From Deltaproteobacteria bacterium (GTDB lineage Bacteria; Desulfobacterota; DSM-4660; Desulfatiglandales; HGW-15): a stretch of DNA of 29,638 nt. The stretch lies in NCBI GenBank assembly GCA_019308985.1, contig JAFDHB010000023.1, forward strand, positions 1 to 29,638, written 5' to 3'. Made by a program: the position numbers and the translations under genes. Below, in pieces: positions 8,079-16,450 of this stretch. The notes below the pieces were generated by a model that saw only the letters and a program-made list of their open reading frames with translations, was not told the origin of the DNA and did not search any database. Each line of letters opens with the position of its first letter. Within the stretch, counting starts at the first letter, position 1.

Positions 8079-8396
8079 ATGGAAATAGGGTGTCCTGCCT
8101 GCGGAAAGACAAGCCATGTGGATAGTGAGTGTTCCCGGTGTGGATGTGATTTGTCTACCCTTAGGAGGATACTGGAGTCCGCAAGACAGGAACTGGAAAT
8201 CGGTATGAAAAAGTTGAGGGATCAGGATTCCACTGGAGCCCTTGAACATGCCAGGAGATCATGGTCGCTCAAAAAAAGCAAAGATGCCGCCCGATTGGCC
8301 TTCCTGGCCTGCATTTGGATGAAAGATTTCCGTGGGGCCACAGATTGGTACCTTCGGGCCACAGGACATTCACCACAATCCTCCGCCATCCCGTAG
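8079..8396 (+). CDS. Small zinc-ribbon protein with a TPR-like helical tail
   Basis: The 105-residue protein begins two bases after the dnaK stop, with GGAGG (8068-8072) as ribosome site. It starts MEIGCPACGK, followed by SECSRCGCDL. This CxxC pair set (Cys 5, 8, 18, 21) should bind one zinc ion. The rest (about 25-95) is helical with a TPR-like pattern, ending near DFRGATDWYLRATG. It has no signal peptide. Position and coupling suggest an accessory factor of the DnaK cluster, perhaps a client-binding or co-chaperone subunit (zinc-binding also occurs in DnaJ). I do not recognise a named family. Confidence 0.7.
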   Translation: MEIGCPACGKTSHVDSECSRCGCDLSTLRRILESARQELEIGMKKLRDQDSTGALEHARRSWSLKKSKDAARLAFLACIWMKDFRGATDWYLRATGHSPQSSAIP

Positions 8397-8413
8397 GGCA
8401 CAACCTCGTCTCA

Positions 8414-8444
8414 GGTTTACCCGCCCCAGGCGGGCGGCTAAACC
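8414..8444. terminator. GC-rich hairpin between convergent operons
   Basis: GGTTTA (8414-8419) pairs with TAAACC (8439-8444), and inside it CCCGCC (8420-8425) pairs with GGCGGG (8429-8434) around a CCA loop. An unpaired CGGC lies on the right side. It sits in the 154-base gap between the zinc-ribbon gene and gspE, which converge, and could end both transcripts. No long T-tract follows on the plus strand. Confidence 0.45.
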
Positions 8445-8490
8445 ACGGCGTCGGTCCGTTTTCATCAATCCTAATACCTCGATATGGATC

Positions 8491-8506
8491 GCAAGCTGGA
8501 GCTTGC
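8491..8506. repeat. REP-like palindrome
   Basis: GCAAGC (8491-8496), loop TGGA and GCTTGC (8501-8506), followed by TCCTGC. Read on the minus strand, the stretch resembles the extragenic palindromes with a (G)TAGGAGC...GCTTGC...CGA pattern that I remember from many proteobacterial genomes. Only one copy is seen in the window, so membership of a dispersed family is a guess. It lies 45 bases downstream of gspE and may also act as terminator or mRNA stabiliser. Confidence 0.35.
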
Positions 8507-8550
8507 TCCTGCATCTTGTTGGCGCAAGGGCATAGTAGGGGCATCCGGAA

Positions 8551-10251
8551 CTATTGCTGGGTCACACGAAAGACCTCTTCGATGGTGGTAACACCCCTCA
8601 ATACCTTTTCTGCCCCGTCCTGCCTCAAGGTGCGCATGTCTCCATGCCTTACGGCCTCCCGCTTGATGGCGTTTGCGTCCGAGGTCTTGAGGATACGAGT
8701 CTTCAAGCGGTCATCCATGAGCATCAGTTCAAAAATTCCCGTCCTGCCCCGGTAGCCCGTGTGAAGGCAGGCAGGGCAGCCCCTTCCCCTGAAAAGCCTC
8801 CTTTCACCAAGTCTTTCGGGGTCAACGCCGATGTTCCTCAGTGATTCAGCGTCGGGGGTGTATGCCTCCTTGCATTCCTGGCATATGACTCGCACCAGTC
8901 GCTGTGCCAGGATGGCGTTAACGGATGAGGTGACCAGGAAGGGTTCAATCCCCATGTCGATCAAGCGCGTAACAGCGCTTGCCGAATCATTGGTATGGAG
9001 GGTGGAAAACACCAGGTGCCCTGTCAGGGCTGATTGTATTGCTATTTCCGCGGTCTCCAAGTCCCTTATCTCGCCCACCAGGATGACATCGGGGTCCTGT
9101 CGCACGATAGAACGGAGCCCGTTGGCAAAGGTGAGATTGATCTTGGGGTTTACCTGTATCTGTCCGATACCTTCGATCTGGTATTCGATAGGGTCTTCTA
9201 TTGTGATGATATTAATGTCCGTGTTGTTGATGCTGGAAAGGGCGGCATAGAGCGTCGTCGTCTTTCCGCTCCCGGTCGGTCCGGTAACAAGGATGATACC
9301 GTGGGGCGAATGAATGAGCCTGTCGAATACCTTCAAATTATCCTCGGGCATCCCCAGATCAGAGACACTGAGAAGGACGTTCGTCTTGTCCAGCAACCGC
9401 ATTACCACACGTTCACCAAAGGCCGTGGGGATCGTGGAAACCCTGATATCGATATTCTTGTCCCCGATTCGGCGGTCGATGCGGCCGTCCTGGGGAAGAC
9501 GCTTCTCGGCTATGTTCATCTCGGCCATGACCTTGATCCTTGATACCAGGGCGGACTGTATGTGCCGGGGGGGGGAGAGCATGTCATAGAGGATACCGTC
9601 CACGCGGTAACGAATTCTCAGCCTGCTCTGGGATGGCTCTATATGGATATCACTCGCTCGATCCTTCACTGCCTGGGAAAGCATCAGGTTCACCAGCTTG
9701 ATGATGGGTGCATCGCTCGTATCATCCAGAATGTCCCCTGTTTCTTCGATTTCCGAGAGTATGGTATCCGGGTCCTCTTCGTGCATCCCTTCAATGACCT
9801 GTTCTGCCGAGGACTGGCTCATGTCGTAGGCAAAGTTTATGGCGGATATAATTACGGAGTGGGGAGCGAGGACCACTTCTGTGCCATCCAGGCCCAGGAG
9901 AAGCCGCAGATCATCCAGGGGTTGGAAGATCAAGGGATCATTTATTGCGATCAATGACGACTCATCAGTAATGATAGGCATGATCCCGTATCTCTTCAAG
10001 AATTGGATCGGGACCTTCTCCGTGAAGTTCATGTCCAGCTGATCCAATGAAAGGTTGGGGGTATACTTGAGCTCGAACTGAACGCCAAGGGCCTTTAAGA
10101 GGTCCGCCTCGGTAATCGCCTTCTGCCTTATCAATATCTCGCCTATGCGGCCTCCCTTCTCCTTTTGGACATCAAGCCCCTCTTCAAGCGACTGCTCCGA
10201 AAGGCCGGAAGTCTCTTTTAAGATCTCGCCTATCAGTCGATGATTCATCAT
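8551..10251 (-). CDS. gspE: Type II secretion ATPase GspE
   Basis: This 566-residue cytoplasmic ATPase powers pseudopilus assembly through GspL and GspF. Visible are the N1E/MshEN-type domain (about 1-145), Walker A GPTGSGKTTT (324-333), the Asp box IITIEDPIE (348-356), Walker B VILVGEIRD (389-397), the His box HLVFSTLHTND (412-422), and a tetracysteine zinc site (Cys 457, 460, 492, 495). The length is normal for GspE/PilB. GGGAG lies eight bases before ATG 10251. It is the last gene of the gsp operon and follows gspD after 57 bases, which include the heptamer tract. A PilB role is possible in principle, but the surrounding genes make GspE the clear choice. Confidence 0.95.
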   Translation of the reverse strand: MMNHRLIGEILKETSGLSEQSLEEGLDVQKEKGGRIGEILIRQKAITEADLLKALGVQFELKYTPNLSLDQLDMNFTEKVPIQFLKRYGIMPIITDESSLIAINDPLIFQPLDDLRLLLGLDGTEVVLAPHSVIISAINFAYDMSQSSAEQVIEGMHEEDPDTILSEIEETGDILDDTSDAPIIKLVNLMLSQAVKDRASDIHIEPSQSRLRIRYRVDGILYDMLSPPRHIQSALVSRIKVMAEMNIAEKRLPQDGRIDRRIGDKNIDIRVSTIPTAFGERVVMRLLDKTNVLLSVSDLGMPEDNLKVFDRLIHSPHGIILVTGPTGSGKTTTLYAALSSINNTDINIITIEDPIEYQIEGIGQIQVNPKINLTFANGLRSIVRQDPDVILVGEIRDLETAEIAIQSALTGHLVFSTLHTNDSASAVTRLIDMGIEPFLVTSSVNAILAQRLVRVICQECKEAYTPDAESLRNIGVDPERLGERRLFRGRGCPACLHTGYRGRTGIFELMLMDDRLKTRILKTSDANAIKREAVRHGDMRTLRQDGAEKVLRGVTTIEEVFRVTQQ

Positions 10252-10287
10252 TCTTCAAGCTCCCAATGCCTTGCAGGGGCTCGTCTC

Positions 10288-10357
10288 ATTCTGGATTCTG
10301 GCTCCTGACTACTGACTCCTGTCTTCTGGCTCCTGGCTTCTGGCTTCTGGATTCTCT
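10288..10357. repeat. Heptanucleotide tandem repeat running into the end of gspD
   Basis: Ten units of seven bases stand in tandem: ATTCTGG, ATTCTGG, CTCCTGA, CTACTGA, CTCCTGT, CTTCTGG, CTCCTGG, CTTCTGG, CTTCTGG, ATTCTCT. About half of the tract is intergenic. The other half encodes the last ~16 residues of GspD, including its stop codon. The period of seven is shared with the different tract between gspG and gspF. Confidence 0.8.
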
Positions 10358-12405
10358 CTTGTGGGGCTCCCATACATCTTTATTGCGCCCTCACGGATCT
10401 TGTCCATGTCCCTCTTCTTTTTCTCGTAGAAATCATCTGCTTCCATGGGACTTGCTATGATATGGGGTGTCAGGAAAATGTAAAGATTGGTCTTGAAACG
10501 CCTGTCGGACATGGACCTGAAAAGCCAGCCCACCCCGGTAATATCACCGAGGCATGGGACCTTGGTCTCCCCACGAGTCAAAATCTCATCGATCAGACCC
10601 CCGATGACCACTGTCTGTCCGTCCTGCACGACCAGGGTTGTCTTGGCAATGCGTTTCAGGGTCGTGGGCAAGCCCTCCCTGGACTCCTCTTCGACGACCT
10701 GCGAGACCTCTTGGGTGAGCTTCAGGCGGACGTATCTTTCCTGGTTTATTTGTGGCGTGATATTCAGGACCACGCCCACATCCTTGTATTCGAAATTGGT
10801 GAAGGCCCTGCCGGAGACGGTCTCTTCACGGCTGGTTATGAAAGGAATCTCCTTGGCCACCTTGATCTCAGCCTCTTCATTGTCCGTGGTGAGTATCTGC
10901 GGTGTGGACAAAATATTGATATCCGTGTTTGTCTGGAGGGCCTTGACCACGGCAGATATGCTGGGAAATTCTATGCCGCCTATTTGAATCACATCCCCCA
11001 GCACCCCGAAGGAGAATCCAGCACCTAGGGGTAACAGGCCTTCTGCGGTGGTCTGAGAACCGAACACGGCGATGTCTCGACCTTCATGGCTTCCTATGGT
11101 CTCCGCGGCCTGCCATTGGACTCCCAGATCGAATTGCTTATCCGTATCCACTTCCATGATCAGGGCCTCTATGTAGACCATGTTCCTGGCGATATCCAGC
11201 TTCTTTATCACGTCCTCCAGGACCTTGTAATCCTCCTTTTTTGCAGTGATCACGAGGGAGTTGGTGGCCTTGTCCGCCACGATCCGGACATCCCTTGAAA
11301 CCACGGGGGCCTTCCCTTTGACGGGCTTTTCCTGCTTCGCGGGGATAGCCATCAGGACCTTTGACAGGTCCTCTGCATTGGCGTGCTGCAGGTAATAGAC
11401 ATGAATGTCCCCTTCGACCCTGGGGGTCTCCAGGTCCAGGAGCTTTACGAGTTGTTTGATCCTCCTGGTGTCGTCTTCTGATGCCAGGGTGATCAAGGAA
11501 TTGGTCCTTTCATCAGCCACAATCTTGATGGTGGGCACGCCGGGGATCGGTCTTTTCCCCCTGACGACCTTCCTTTGAAAAACGCTGTTCAAGGTCTTTG
11601 CTACGGTGGAGGCCGAGGCATGCTCAAGGGGAATCACGGAAATCTCTTCACCGATCCCCTCCACGTCTATGGCCTCGATGATCTCCAGCAGGCGCTTGAC
11701 ATTGGAGAGCACATCGGTCACGATCAGCATCCCTGTCGGCGGGTAGGAAACTATAATGCTGCTCTTGGAGACCAGAGGGGCAAGGAGCTTCTTGAGGTCA
11801 TTTGGGTCGGCATACCGCAAGGGAATCAATTGTGTGACCACCCTGTCCCGGGGGCTGATTGGTCTTCTTTCCTTGATGGTCTCTACATCCTTGGACCTTG
11901 CCTGAGCAGCAGGCACTACCTTGATGATCCGCCCGGCCGGAACCGTTGTATAGCCGTTCACCTCCAGCACTGATTCGAATACCTTGTATGCCTCCTCTAC
12001 GGATATCTTTGTGGGTGAGATTATGGTGACATTTCCCCTGACGGCCTTGTCCACCACGAAGTTCTTTCCTGTGAGCTCGGCAATGAACTTGATAAAGAGT
12101 GTGATGTCCACGTTATCGAAATCAATGGACACGTACCGCTTGCCCTGCTTCGGTTTCTGTTCAGGTGTCTTCTTCTCTGGTGCAACCCCCCTTGGCTGCG
12201 AATGTTTTCCCTTTTGCCCTTTTACTTGCCCCTTAGCGGGTAGAGGTCTTTTGGCCGGTGAATTGGCTTGGGGGGTCGTAGGCGTAACACCCTCTTCACC
12301 GGCGACACGAGCTCCGTGGACAGGAGAAACGAAAACGAGCAAACCAAGCACCACAACAAAGACAACTGCGCGCACTATGTACCGCTTGTCACCCATGGAA
12401 CTCAT
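10309..12405 (-). CDS. gspD: Type II secretion secretin GspD
   Basis: This 698-residue outer-membrane channel subunit has a signal peptide (about 1-31, VVFVVVLGLLVFVSPVHG). A Lys/Pro-rich linker (36-89) follows, then an N0 domain starting YVSIDFDNVDITLFIKF (91-107). Several N-domains carry the VxxLxxADPNDL- and NSL(I/V)-type repeats, and the C-terminal secretin domain has VPCLGDITGVGWLF and TNLYIFLTPHI. Fifteen such subunits usually form the pore through which folded exoproteins leave. The final residues (ARSQEPEDRSQ) come from the heptamer repeat and are probably dispensable. ATG 12405 starts two bases after the upstream stop; ATG 12396 is an alternative. No lipobox is seen. Confidence 0.95.
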   Translation of the reverse strand: MSSMGDKRYIVRAVVFVVVLGLLVFVSPVHGARVAGEEGVTPTTPQANSPAKRPLPAKGQVKGQKGKHSQPRGVAPEKKTPEQKPKQGKRYVSIDFDNVDITLFIKFIAELTGKNFVVDKAVRGNVTIISPTKISVEEAYKVFESVLEVNGYTTVPAGRIIKVVPAAQARSKDVETIKERRPISPRDRVVTQLIPLRYADPNDLKKLLAPLVSKSSIIVSYPPTGMLIVTDVLSNVKRLLEIIEAIDVEGIGEEISVIPLEHASASTVAKTLNSVFQRKVVRGKRPIPGVPTIKIVADERTNSLITLASEDDTRRIKQLVKLLDLETPRVEGDIHVYYLQHANAEDLSKVLMAIPAKQEKPVKGKAPVVSRDVRIVADKATNSLVITAKKEDYKVLEDVIKKLDIARNMVYIEALIMEVDTDKQFDLGVQWQAAETIGSHEGRDIAVFGSQTTAEGLLPLGAGFSFGVLGDVIQIGGIEFPSISAVVKALQTNTDINILSTPQILTTDNEEAEIKVAKEIPFITSREETVSGRAFTNFEYKDVGVVLNITPQINQERYVRLKLTQEVSQVVEEESREGLPTTLKRIAKTTLVVQDGQTVVIGGLIDEILTRGETKVPCLGDITGVGWLFRSMSDRRFKTNLYIFLTPHIIASPMEADDFYEKKKRDMDKIREGAIKMYGSPTRENPEARSQEPEDRSQ

Positions 12406-12407
12406 CC

Positions 12408-13085
12408 TTAGGCAGGGGGTGTCATCATGACAATCTTTTCAAAGGCCTCAAAGACCCTCAGGTTTCCCAGGTCCGGGTCAGTCTTGGCCCACTCCCTTGC
12501 AACGGGATTTAAGGAAATAGCCCGTTTAAGATATGACAGACTGCTCTCGATCTCTCCCTTGACCGCATGCAGGCACGCCATATTGTAAAAGGGGTCGGCA
12601 AAGCCCGGCCTCAGGCGTATGGCCTTTTCAAACACCTCCCGGGCAGAGGAGAAATCCCCTGTTTGCATGTATATGACACCCAGGTTATTCAAGGCCTCGA
12701 CATGTCCCGGGTCCTGTTGGAGAAGGTCTTTGTAAAGCCTCTTTGCCTCCTGCATCCTCCCCTTCCTGTAATGTTGCCGGGCCTTGTCGTACAAGGAGCT
12801 TGCACCTGCCGTCGAAAGTCCTTGCCAGGGTCCAGACACGGATTGGGATGCCCCTATTTCTCGGTCTTGCTGGTACCTTGGTGTTTCCTCCGACCCGGAA
12901 TCCAACCATGAAAACCCCGCAAAGGCAAGCAAAATAAGCAGAACAATGAAGCAGCCCCTCCTAACCAACCTGCCTCTTGGAGCGGTCTTTTCCCGAGCGC
13001 TTCGAGCCAGGATACCTTTATATCTCAGGCCTCTTATATCCTTTTCCTGCTGGGCCTTTCTTAGTGCCTCGTTGATATAGCTCAT
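12408..13085 (-). CDS. TPR protein with one membrane segment, GspB-like
   Basis: The 225-residue protein starts MSYINEALRKAQQEKD, a beginning I associate with GspB/ExeB-like and related inner-membrane proteins that partner GspA-type ATPases. One membrane segment (about 42-60, GCFIVLLILLAFAGFSWL) is followed by a periplasmic linker and three TPR units (about 95-205) such as ALNNLGVIYMQTGDFSSARE. It probably helps GspA insert or anchor the secretin in the cell wall. The start at 13085 is preferred over 13124 because it lies seven bases after the gspA stop, with AAGGGA as ribosome site. A plain TPR scaffold is the alternative reading. Confidence 0.75.
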   Translation of the reverse strand: MSYINEALRKAQQEKDIRGLRYKGILARSAREKTAPRGRLVRRGCFIVLLILLAFAGFSWLDSGSEETPRYQQDREIGASQSVSGPWQGLSTAGASSLYDKARQHYRKGRMQEAKRLYKDLLQQDPGHVEALNNLGVIYMQTGDFSSAREVFEKAIRLRPGFADPFYNMACLHAVKGEIESSLSYLKRAISLNPVAREWAKTDPDLGNLRVFEAFEKIVMMTPPA

Positions 13086-13092
13086 CGTCCCT

Positions 13093-14691
13093 TCATGGTT
13101 CAGACATTTGGTATAACAGGGCACTGGTACGGGGGCCGACTATGCCATCGGCATCCAGGCCGAATTCCCCCTGGAATTTTCTCACCGCACGCTTCGTCCT
13201 ATCATCGTAATGCCCCGTGGTTTCCACCATGTATCCCATTTCCTTGAGTGTCTTCTGCACCCAGAGCACTCTGCTACCCTTGGAGCCCATTGAGAGATAT
13301 GCACTCCTCCACCGGGACGGATAAACAAAGGATACCTCCCCTCCCCAGCCTTCCATGAGCAATGCCCTTTCAAGAAATCGCTCCTTTCCCCGGCCATCTA
13401 TGACAACTGCGCCTTCTCCTTTCACTTCCTTGACCACTAGATAACCGGGGAGGCGGGATCCAGAGGATGCTGCCGTCCCCTTCACCCTGAAGGGCCTCTT
13501 CAGCAGGACGTGGTACTCGGGTGCCATGTCAAAATAGACCATGGCAGGCTGGATCTTCTCCAGATCCGTCCCCTGGCTCCCCATGCCATCCCTGAAGAGA
13601 GAAAACAGCAAGGCGATGCTCGAAGTTTCGTCCAGGAAAATTTCAGGTGCCTCTTCCTTTTCTCTGTGAGGCGAAGGGGCTTTCATAACGGGCTTCTCCT
13701 GCTGATCTTCCCTTGCAGCCCCAATATGGACCGGGCTTTTCCCTTTGAGAGACGGCCAAGGAAGCTTGTCCCTCAGTCTCCATCCCCCGTAACCCGCAAC
13801 CAGGATCAATACCAGAATCAGGACTAGAGATGCCGCGAACCCCTTCCGGCTCCTGGACACTCCGGGGACTTCAACACCCCTCTCGCCGCTCAGTTCCCAG
13901 TTAGACCTGTCAATGATGTCCTTGTTTATGGTGAAGGTCTCCCGTGCATAGGCTGTCAGAAGAGCCCTGTCGCAGAGGGCATTAATCCGCCTCGGGTTTC
14001 CCAGGGAATACCCGTAAATCTTCCTATAGGCACCGGAAGTAAATTTTAGGCTTCCACCACCCCCTGCCACTGCCAGGCGGTGCTCCACATAGCCTTTGAC
14101 GTCGTTGGAGTCCAGGGGTTTCAGATCATAGCGAACCAGGATTCTTTCGTTCAACTGCCTCATGGACGGCGCATTCAGCAGATCCTTCAGCTCGGATTGC
14201 CCTACCAGGACGATCTGCAACAGTTTTTCCCTTTCCGTCTCCAGATTGGAGAGCATACGGACCTGCTCAAGAACTGCGTGGGAAAGGTTCTGGGCCTCGT
14301 CGATCAAGAGTACTGCGTTGCCCCCTTGCCTGAAGTTCTCCAGGAGGAAATGATTCAGCTTGTCGATGTACTCCTTTTTGCTTCCCTCCTCCCGCAGACC
14401 CTCAATACCGAACTCATCATTGATGATCTGCAAGAGTTCGAGGTCAGAGATGAAGGAGTTCAATATGAGCGCGGTCTTTGTACCAGGATCCAGACGGCTG
14501 AGGAGTGCCCTGCAAAGGGTGGTCTTGCCGGTACCGATGCCCCCTATGATGGCAATGAATCCCTTGCGTTCATTGATACCGTAAAGGAGATGATCCAGGG
14601 CTTCTTGATGGTAGGAACTGAGATAGAGGTACCTTGGATCAGGGGTCAAGCTGAAAGGGTTCTCTCTAAATCCGAAAAAGGACTCGTACAT
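13093..14691 (-). CDS. gspA: GspA/ExeA-like AAA ATPase with a C-terminal peptidoglycan-binding domain
   Basis: The 532-residue protein begins MYESFFGFRENPFSLTPDPR, a hallmark of the ExeA family. Walker A GGIGTGKTT (50-58), Walker B AVLLIDEAQ (126-134) and sensor VLVGQSEL (161-168) follow. A single membrane helix lies at about 284-303. The periplasmic part ends in a peptidoglycan-binding type 1 domain (about 465-530) with VLWVQKTLKEMGY and VRKFQGEFGLDADGIVGP. In Aeromonas ExeAB remodels the cell wall so that the secretin can assemble, and the placement here between gspC and gspD fits that. The gene starts four bases after the gspC stop. Confidence 0.88.
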   Translation of the reverse strand: MYESFFGFRENPFSLTPDPRYLYLSSYHQEALDHLLYGINERKGFIAIIGGIGTGKTTLCRALLSRLDPGTKTALILNSFISDLELLQIINDEFGIEGLREEGSKKEYIDKLNHFLLENFRQGGNAVLLIDEAQNLSHAVLEQVRMLSNLETEREKLLQIVLVGQSELKDLLNAPSMRQLNERILVRYDLKPLDSNDVKGYVEHRLAVAGGGGSLKFTSGAYRKIYGYSLGNPRRINALCDRALLTAYARETFTINKDIIDRSNWELSGERGVEVPGVSRSRKGFAASLVLILVLILVAGYGGWRLRDKLPWPSLKGKSPVHIGAAREDQQEKPVMKAPSPHREKEEAPEIFLDETSSIALLFSLFRDGMGSQGTDLEKIQPAMVYFDMAPEYHVLLKRPFRVKGTAASSGSRLPGYLVVKEVKGEGAVVIDGRGKERFLERALLMEGWGGEVSFVYPSRWRSAYLSMGSKGSRVLWVQKTLKEMGYMVETTGHYDDRTKRAVRKFQGEFGLDADGIVGPRTSALLYQMSEP

Positions 14692-14695
14692 GGAC

Positions 14696-15556
14696 TCATC
14701 TCAACAGGTAGTTCATTGTCATCTGCCTCCCGCCACGGGTTATCTGGAGGGAAAGGCTTGATCCTGTCTTGAGTTGTTGATAGAGGGAAAGGATATCGTC
14801 CGGGCTCTTGATGGGCCTGTTGTCTATGCCCTGTACGATGTCACCGTCCCTCAGCCCCAGCCTTGAAAAGAAGGAATTGGGCCTTATGCGAGAGAGTGCC
14901 AAACCGTCGGGCTTACCATCCTTGAAATAGGGCCTTATCCTCACCTGGGACAGAATGGTATTGACGTTTTTCATGGCCTCCTGGAGATCAGCCCTTCTCA
15001 CCGTGATGGTCCTGCCCCTGGCCGAAGGTCGAGTCGATGCCCCTCTCCTGCTCGGTGCCTTTGCCCCTGACGTATCCTCCATGATGAGGATCTGGTCTTT
15101 CCCTCCCACGCTCAGAATGACTTTACCCCTGAGGATCATTTTCACCAGGGCGTTCTGAACCCTGTCCCCCACCTTGTACAGGCCTTGCTTCCTCTTGTCC
15201 TTTTCCCGGATGACCGCCACGGAGCTATCAGGGTCCCCGACCACGGTCCCCAATAATTGCAGCTTGAGGGAAGTGTGTTCCAGTTTTTCTATATCTACCA
15301 CCTTGACGGGTGGGGGTGCCGTCTTTTCCTTTGAACCGAAAAGGTTTCTCTCCTCTATTATCATATATTCGCGCAGGGGCCCCCTCCTGGCATATTTTTT
15401 TTCCGGCACCTCCATTGTCATTGCCCTCTTGGGCACCCCCTGGGCCAGGCGGGACCTGACAATCCTGTAGAACAGGTCCACCCCGATATAGATCACCAGA
15501 GAAAGTGCGACGAAGCCAAGGAGGCCCGAATAGTATTTGGCTATCAACCTAAGCAT
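14696..15556 (-). CDS. gspC: Type II secretion inner-membrane protein GspC (PDZ type)
   Basis: The 286-residue protein has an N-terminal membrane helix (about 10-30), then the HR domain (about 70-155) with LQLLGTVVGDPDSSVAVI. A C-terminal PDZ domain (about 195-286) carries LSRIRPNSFFSRLGLRDGDI and QGIDNRPIKSPDDILSLYQQL. GspC links the inner-membrane platform to the N0 domain of GspD and takes part in substrate choice. Its ATG directly follows the gspN stop (TGA then ATG). It is not the first gene of the operon, as it is in the enterobacterial order. Confidence 0.92.
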   Translation of the reverse strand: MLRLIAKYYSGLLGFVALSLVIYIGVDLFYRIVRSRLAQGVPKRAMTMEVPEKKYARRGPLREYMIIEERNLFGSKEKTAPPPVKVVDIEKLEHTSLKLQLLGTVVGDPDSSVAVIREKDKRKQGLYKVGDRVQNALVKMILRGKVILSVGGKDQILIMEDTSGAKAPSRRGASTRPSARGRTITVRRADLQEAMKNVNTILSQVRIRPYFKDGKPDGLALSRIRPNSFFSRLGLRDGDIVQGIDNRPIKSPDDILSLYQQLKTGSSLSLQITRGGRQMTMNYLLR

Positions 15557-16444
15557 TCAAAGAAACCTTATGCCCGGCTCCGCTACAGTGCCTTGGATCA
15601 GGAAGGCTAGCTTGCCCCGCTTCAACTGTTTCTTGATCAGGCTCATGGACTTTGGAGAGGCCTTGAGCTCCTTGAAAAAACCGCTGTAAGGTTCCAGGGT
15701 GCCCTTCAGGTTCAAACGGCTCTGCATGATATCCCGGTTCAAATATACCTCCCCGGACAGGGTTCCATGCATTTGTTTCCCCTTAAGGTCAAGGCTGCTC
15801 ACGGTGACCTTCCCATCGCCCAGGGTCGCCCTGAACCGGACTTCCCCAAAATCTATCGACTCGAGGCCCAGGACCGGCGTCAACAGCTCCACCCTGCCCT
15901 TCGTGATTGTCAGGTCCGCTTTCCCCTTTCCACGGTCCCAAGAACCGAAATGGCCTTCGTAGAAGATCGCGCCCCCGAGGGTGCCTTCCACGGTTCGTCC
16001 TGCAAGCCCAACCAGGGGATTTTCTTGATCCAGGATAACATGCTCCAAGTAAATCGTCATGGCAAAAGACTTCCCCGGGCTATCCCCATTAAGCCTGGCA
16101 CACCCTTTTATGGCCCCTTCATACAAAGAGCCCCCAAAACACCATTTCGATTGCCCTCGAACAAAGGACCTTACCGCCGGCCGAACGAAAAACCTTTCAA
16201 CTCTCAGGACCGGTGAGGAAGTTCCCGTCTTTTGGGCTATCTCAATGCCCTTCAATTCCAGTCCGAACTTCAGGGATGGTAAGACCCCCTGTAGCGACAC
16301 GCGAACCCCGGGCATCAGGCGGCCGGTCTCGGCCGAAAGGAAATCCCGCACCGCTTCAGAGGGGAAACGATAGTACAAGAGGGCGAGAGTAAGCCCGACC
16401 CCGTAAAGGCAATAGCCTAACCATCTTTTGTGTTTGCCCTTCAT
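15557..16444 (-). CDS. gspN: Type II secretion protein GspN
   Basis: The 295-residue protein has an N-terminal membrane segment (about 9-25) and a long beta-rich periplasmic part. It shows the repeated AsmA-like pattern of GspN (LKGIEIAQKTG, VEGTLGGAIFYEG, LTITKGRVEL, MHGTLSGEVYLN). GspN is an accessory and often absent part of type II secretion, and its exact role is unsettled. It lies between gspM and gspC with gaps of six and zero bases. The start is ATG 16444 with GAGGAG close by. A generic AsmA/BamB-like protein is the only alternative, and the context makes GspN the better call. Confidence 0.8.
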   Translation of the reverse strand: MKGKHKRWLGYCLYGVGLTLALLYYRFPSEAVRDFLSAETGRLMPGVRVSLQGVLPSLKFGLELKGIEIAQKTGTSSPVLRVERFFVRPAVRSFVRGQSKWCFGGSLYEGAIKGCARLNGDSPGKSFAMTIYLEHVILDQENPLVGLAGRTVEGTLGGAIFYEGHFGSWDRGKGKADLTITKGRVELLTPVLGLESIDFGEVRFRATLGDGKVTVSSLDLKGKQMHGTLSGEVYLNRDIMQSRLNLKGTLEPYSGFFKELKASPKSMSLIKKQLKRGKLAFLIQGTVAEPGIRFL

Positions 16445-16450
16445 CTCCTC

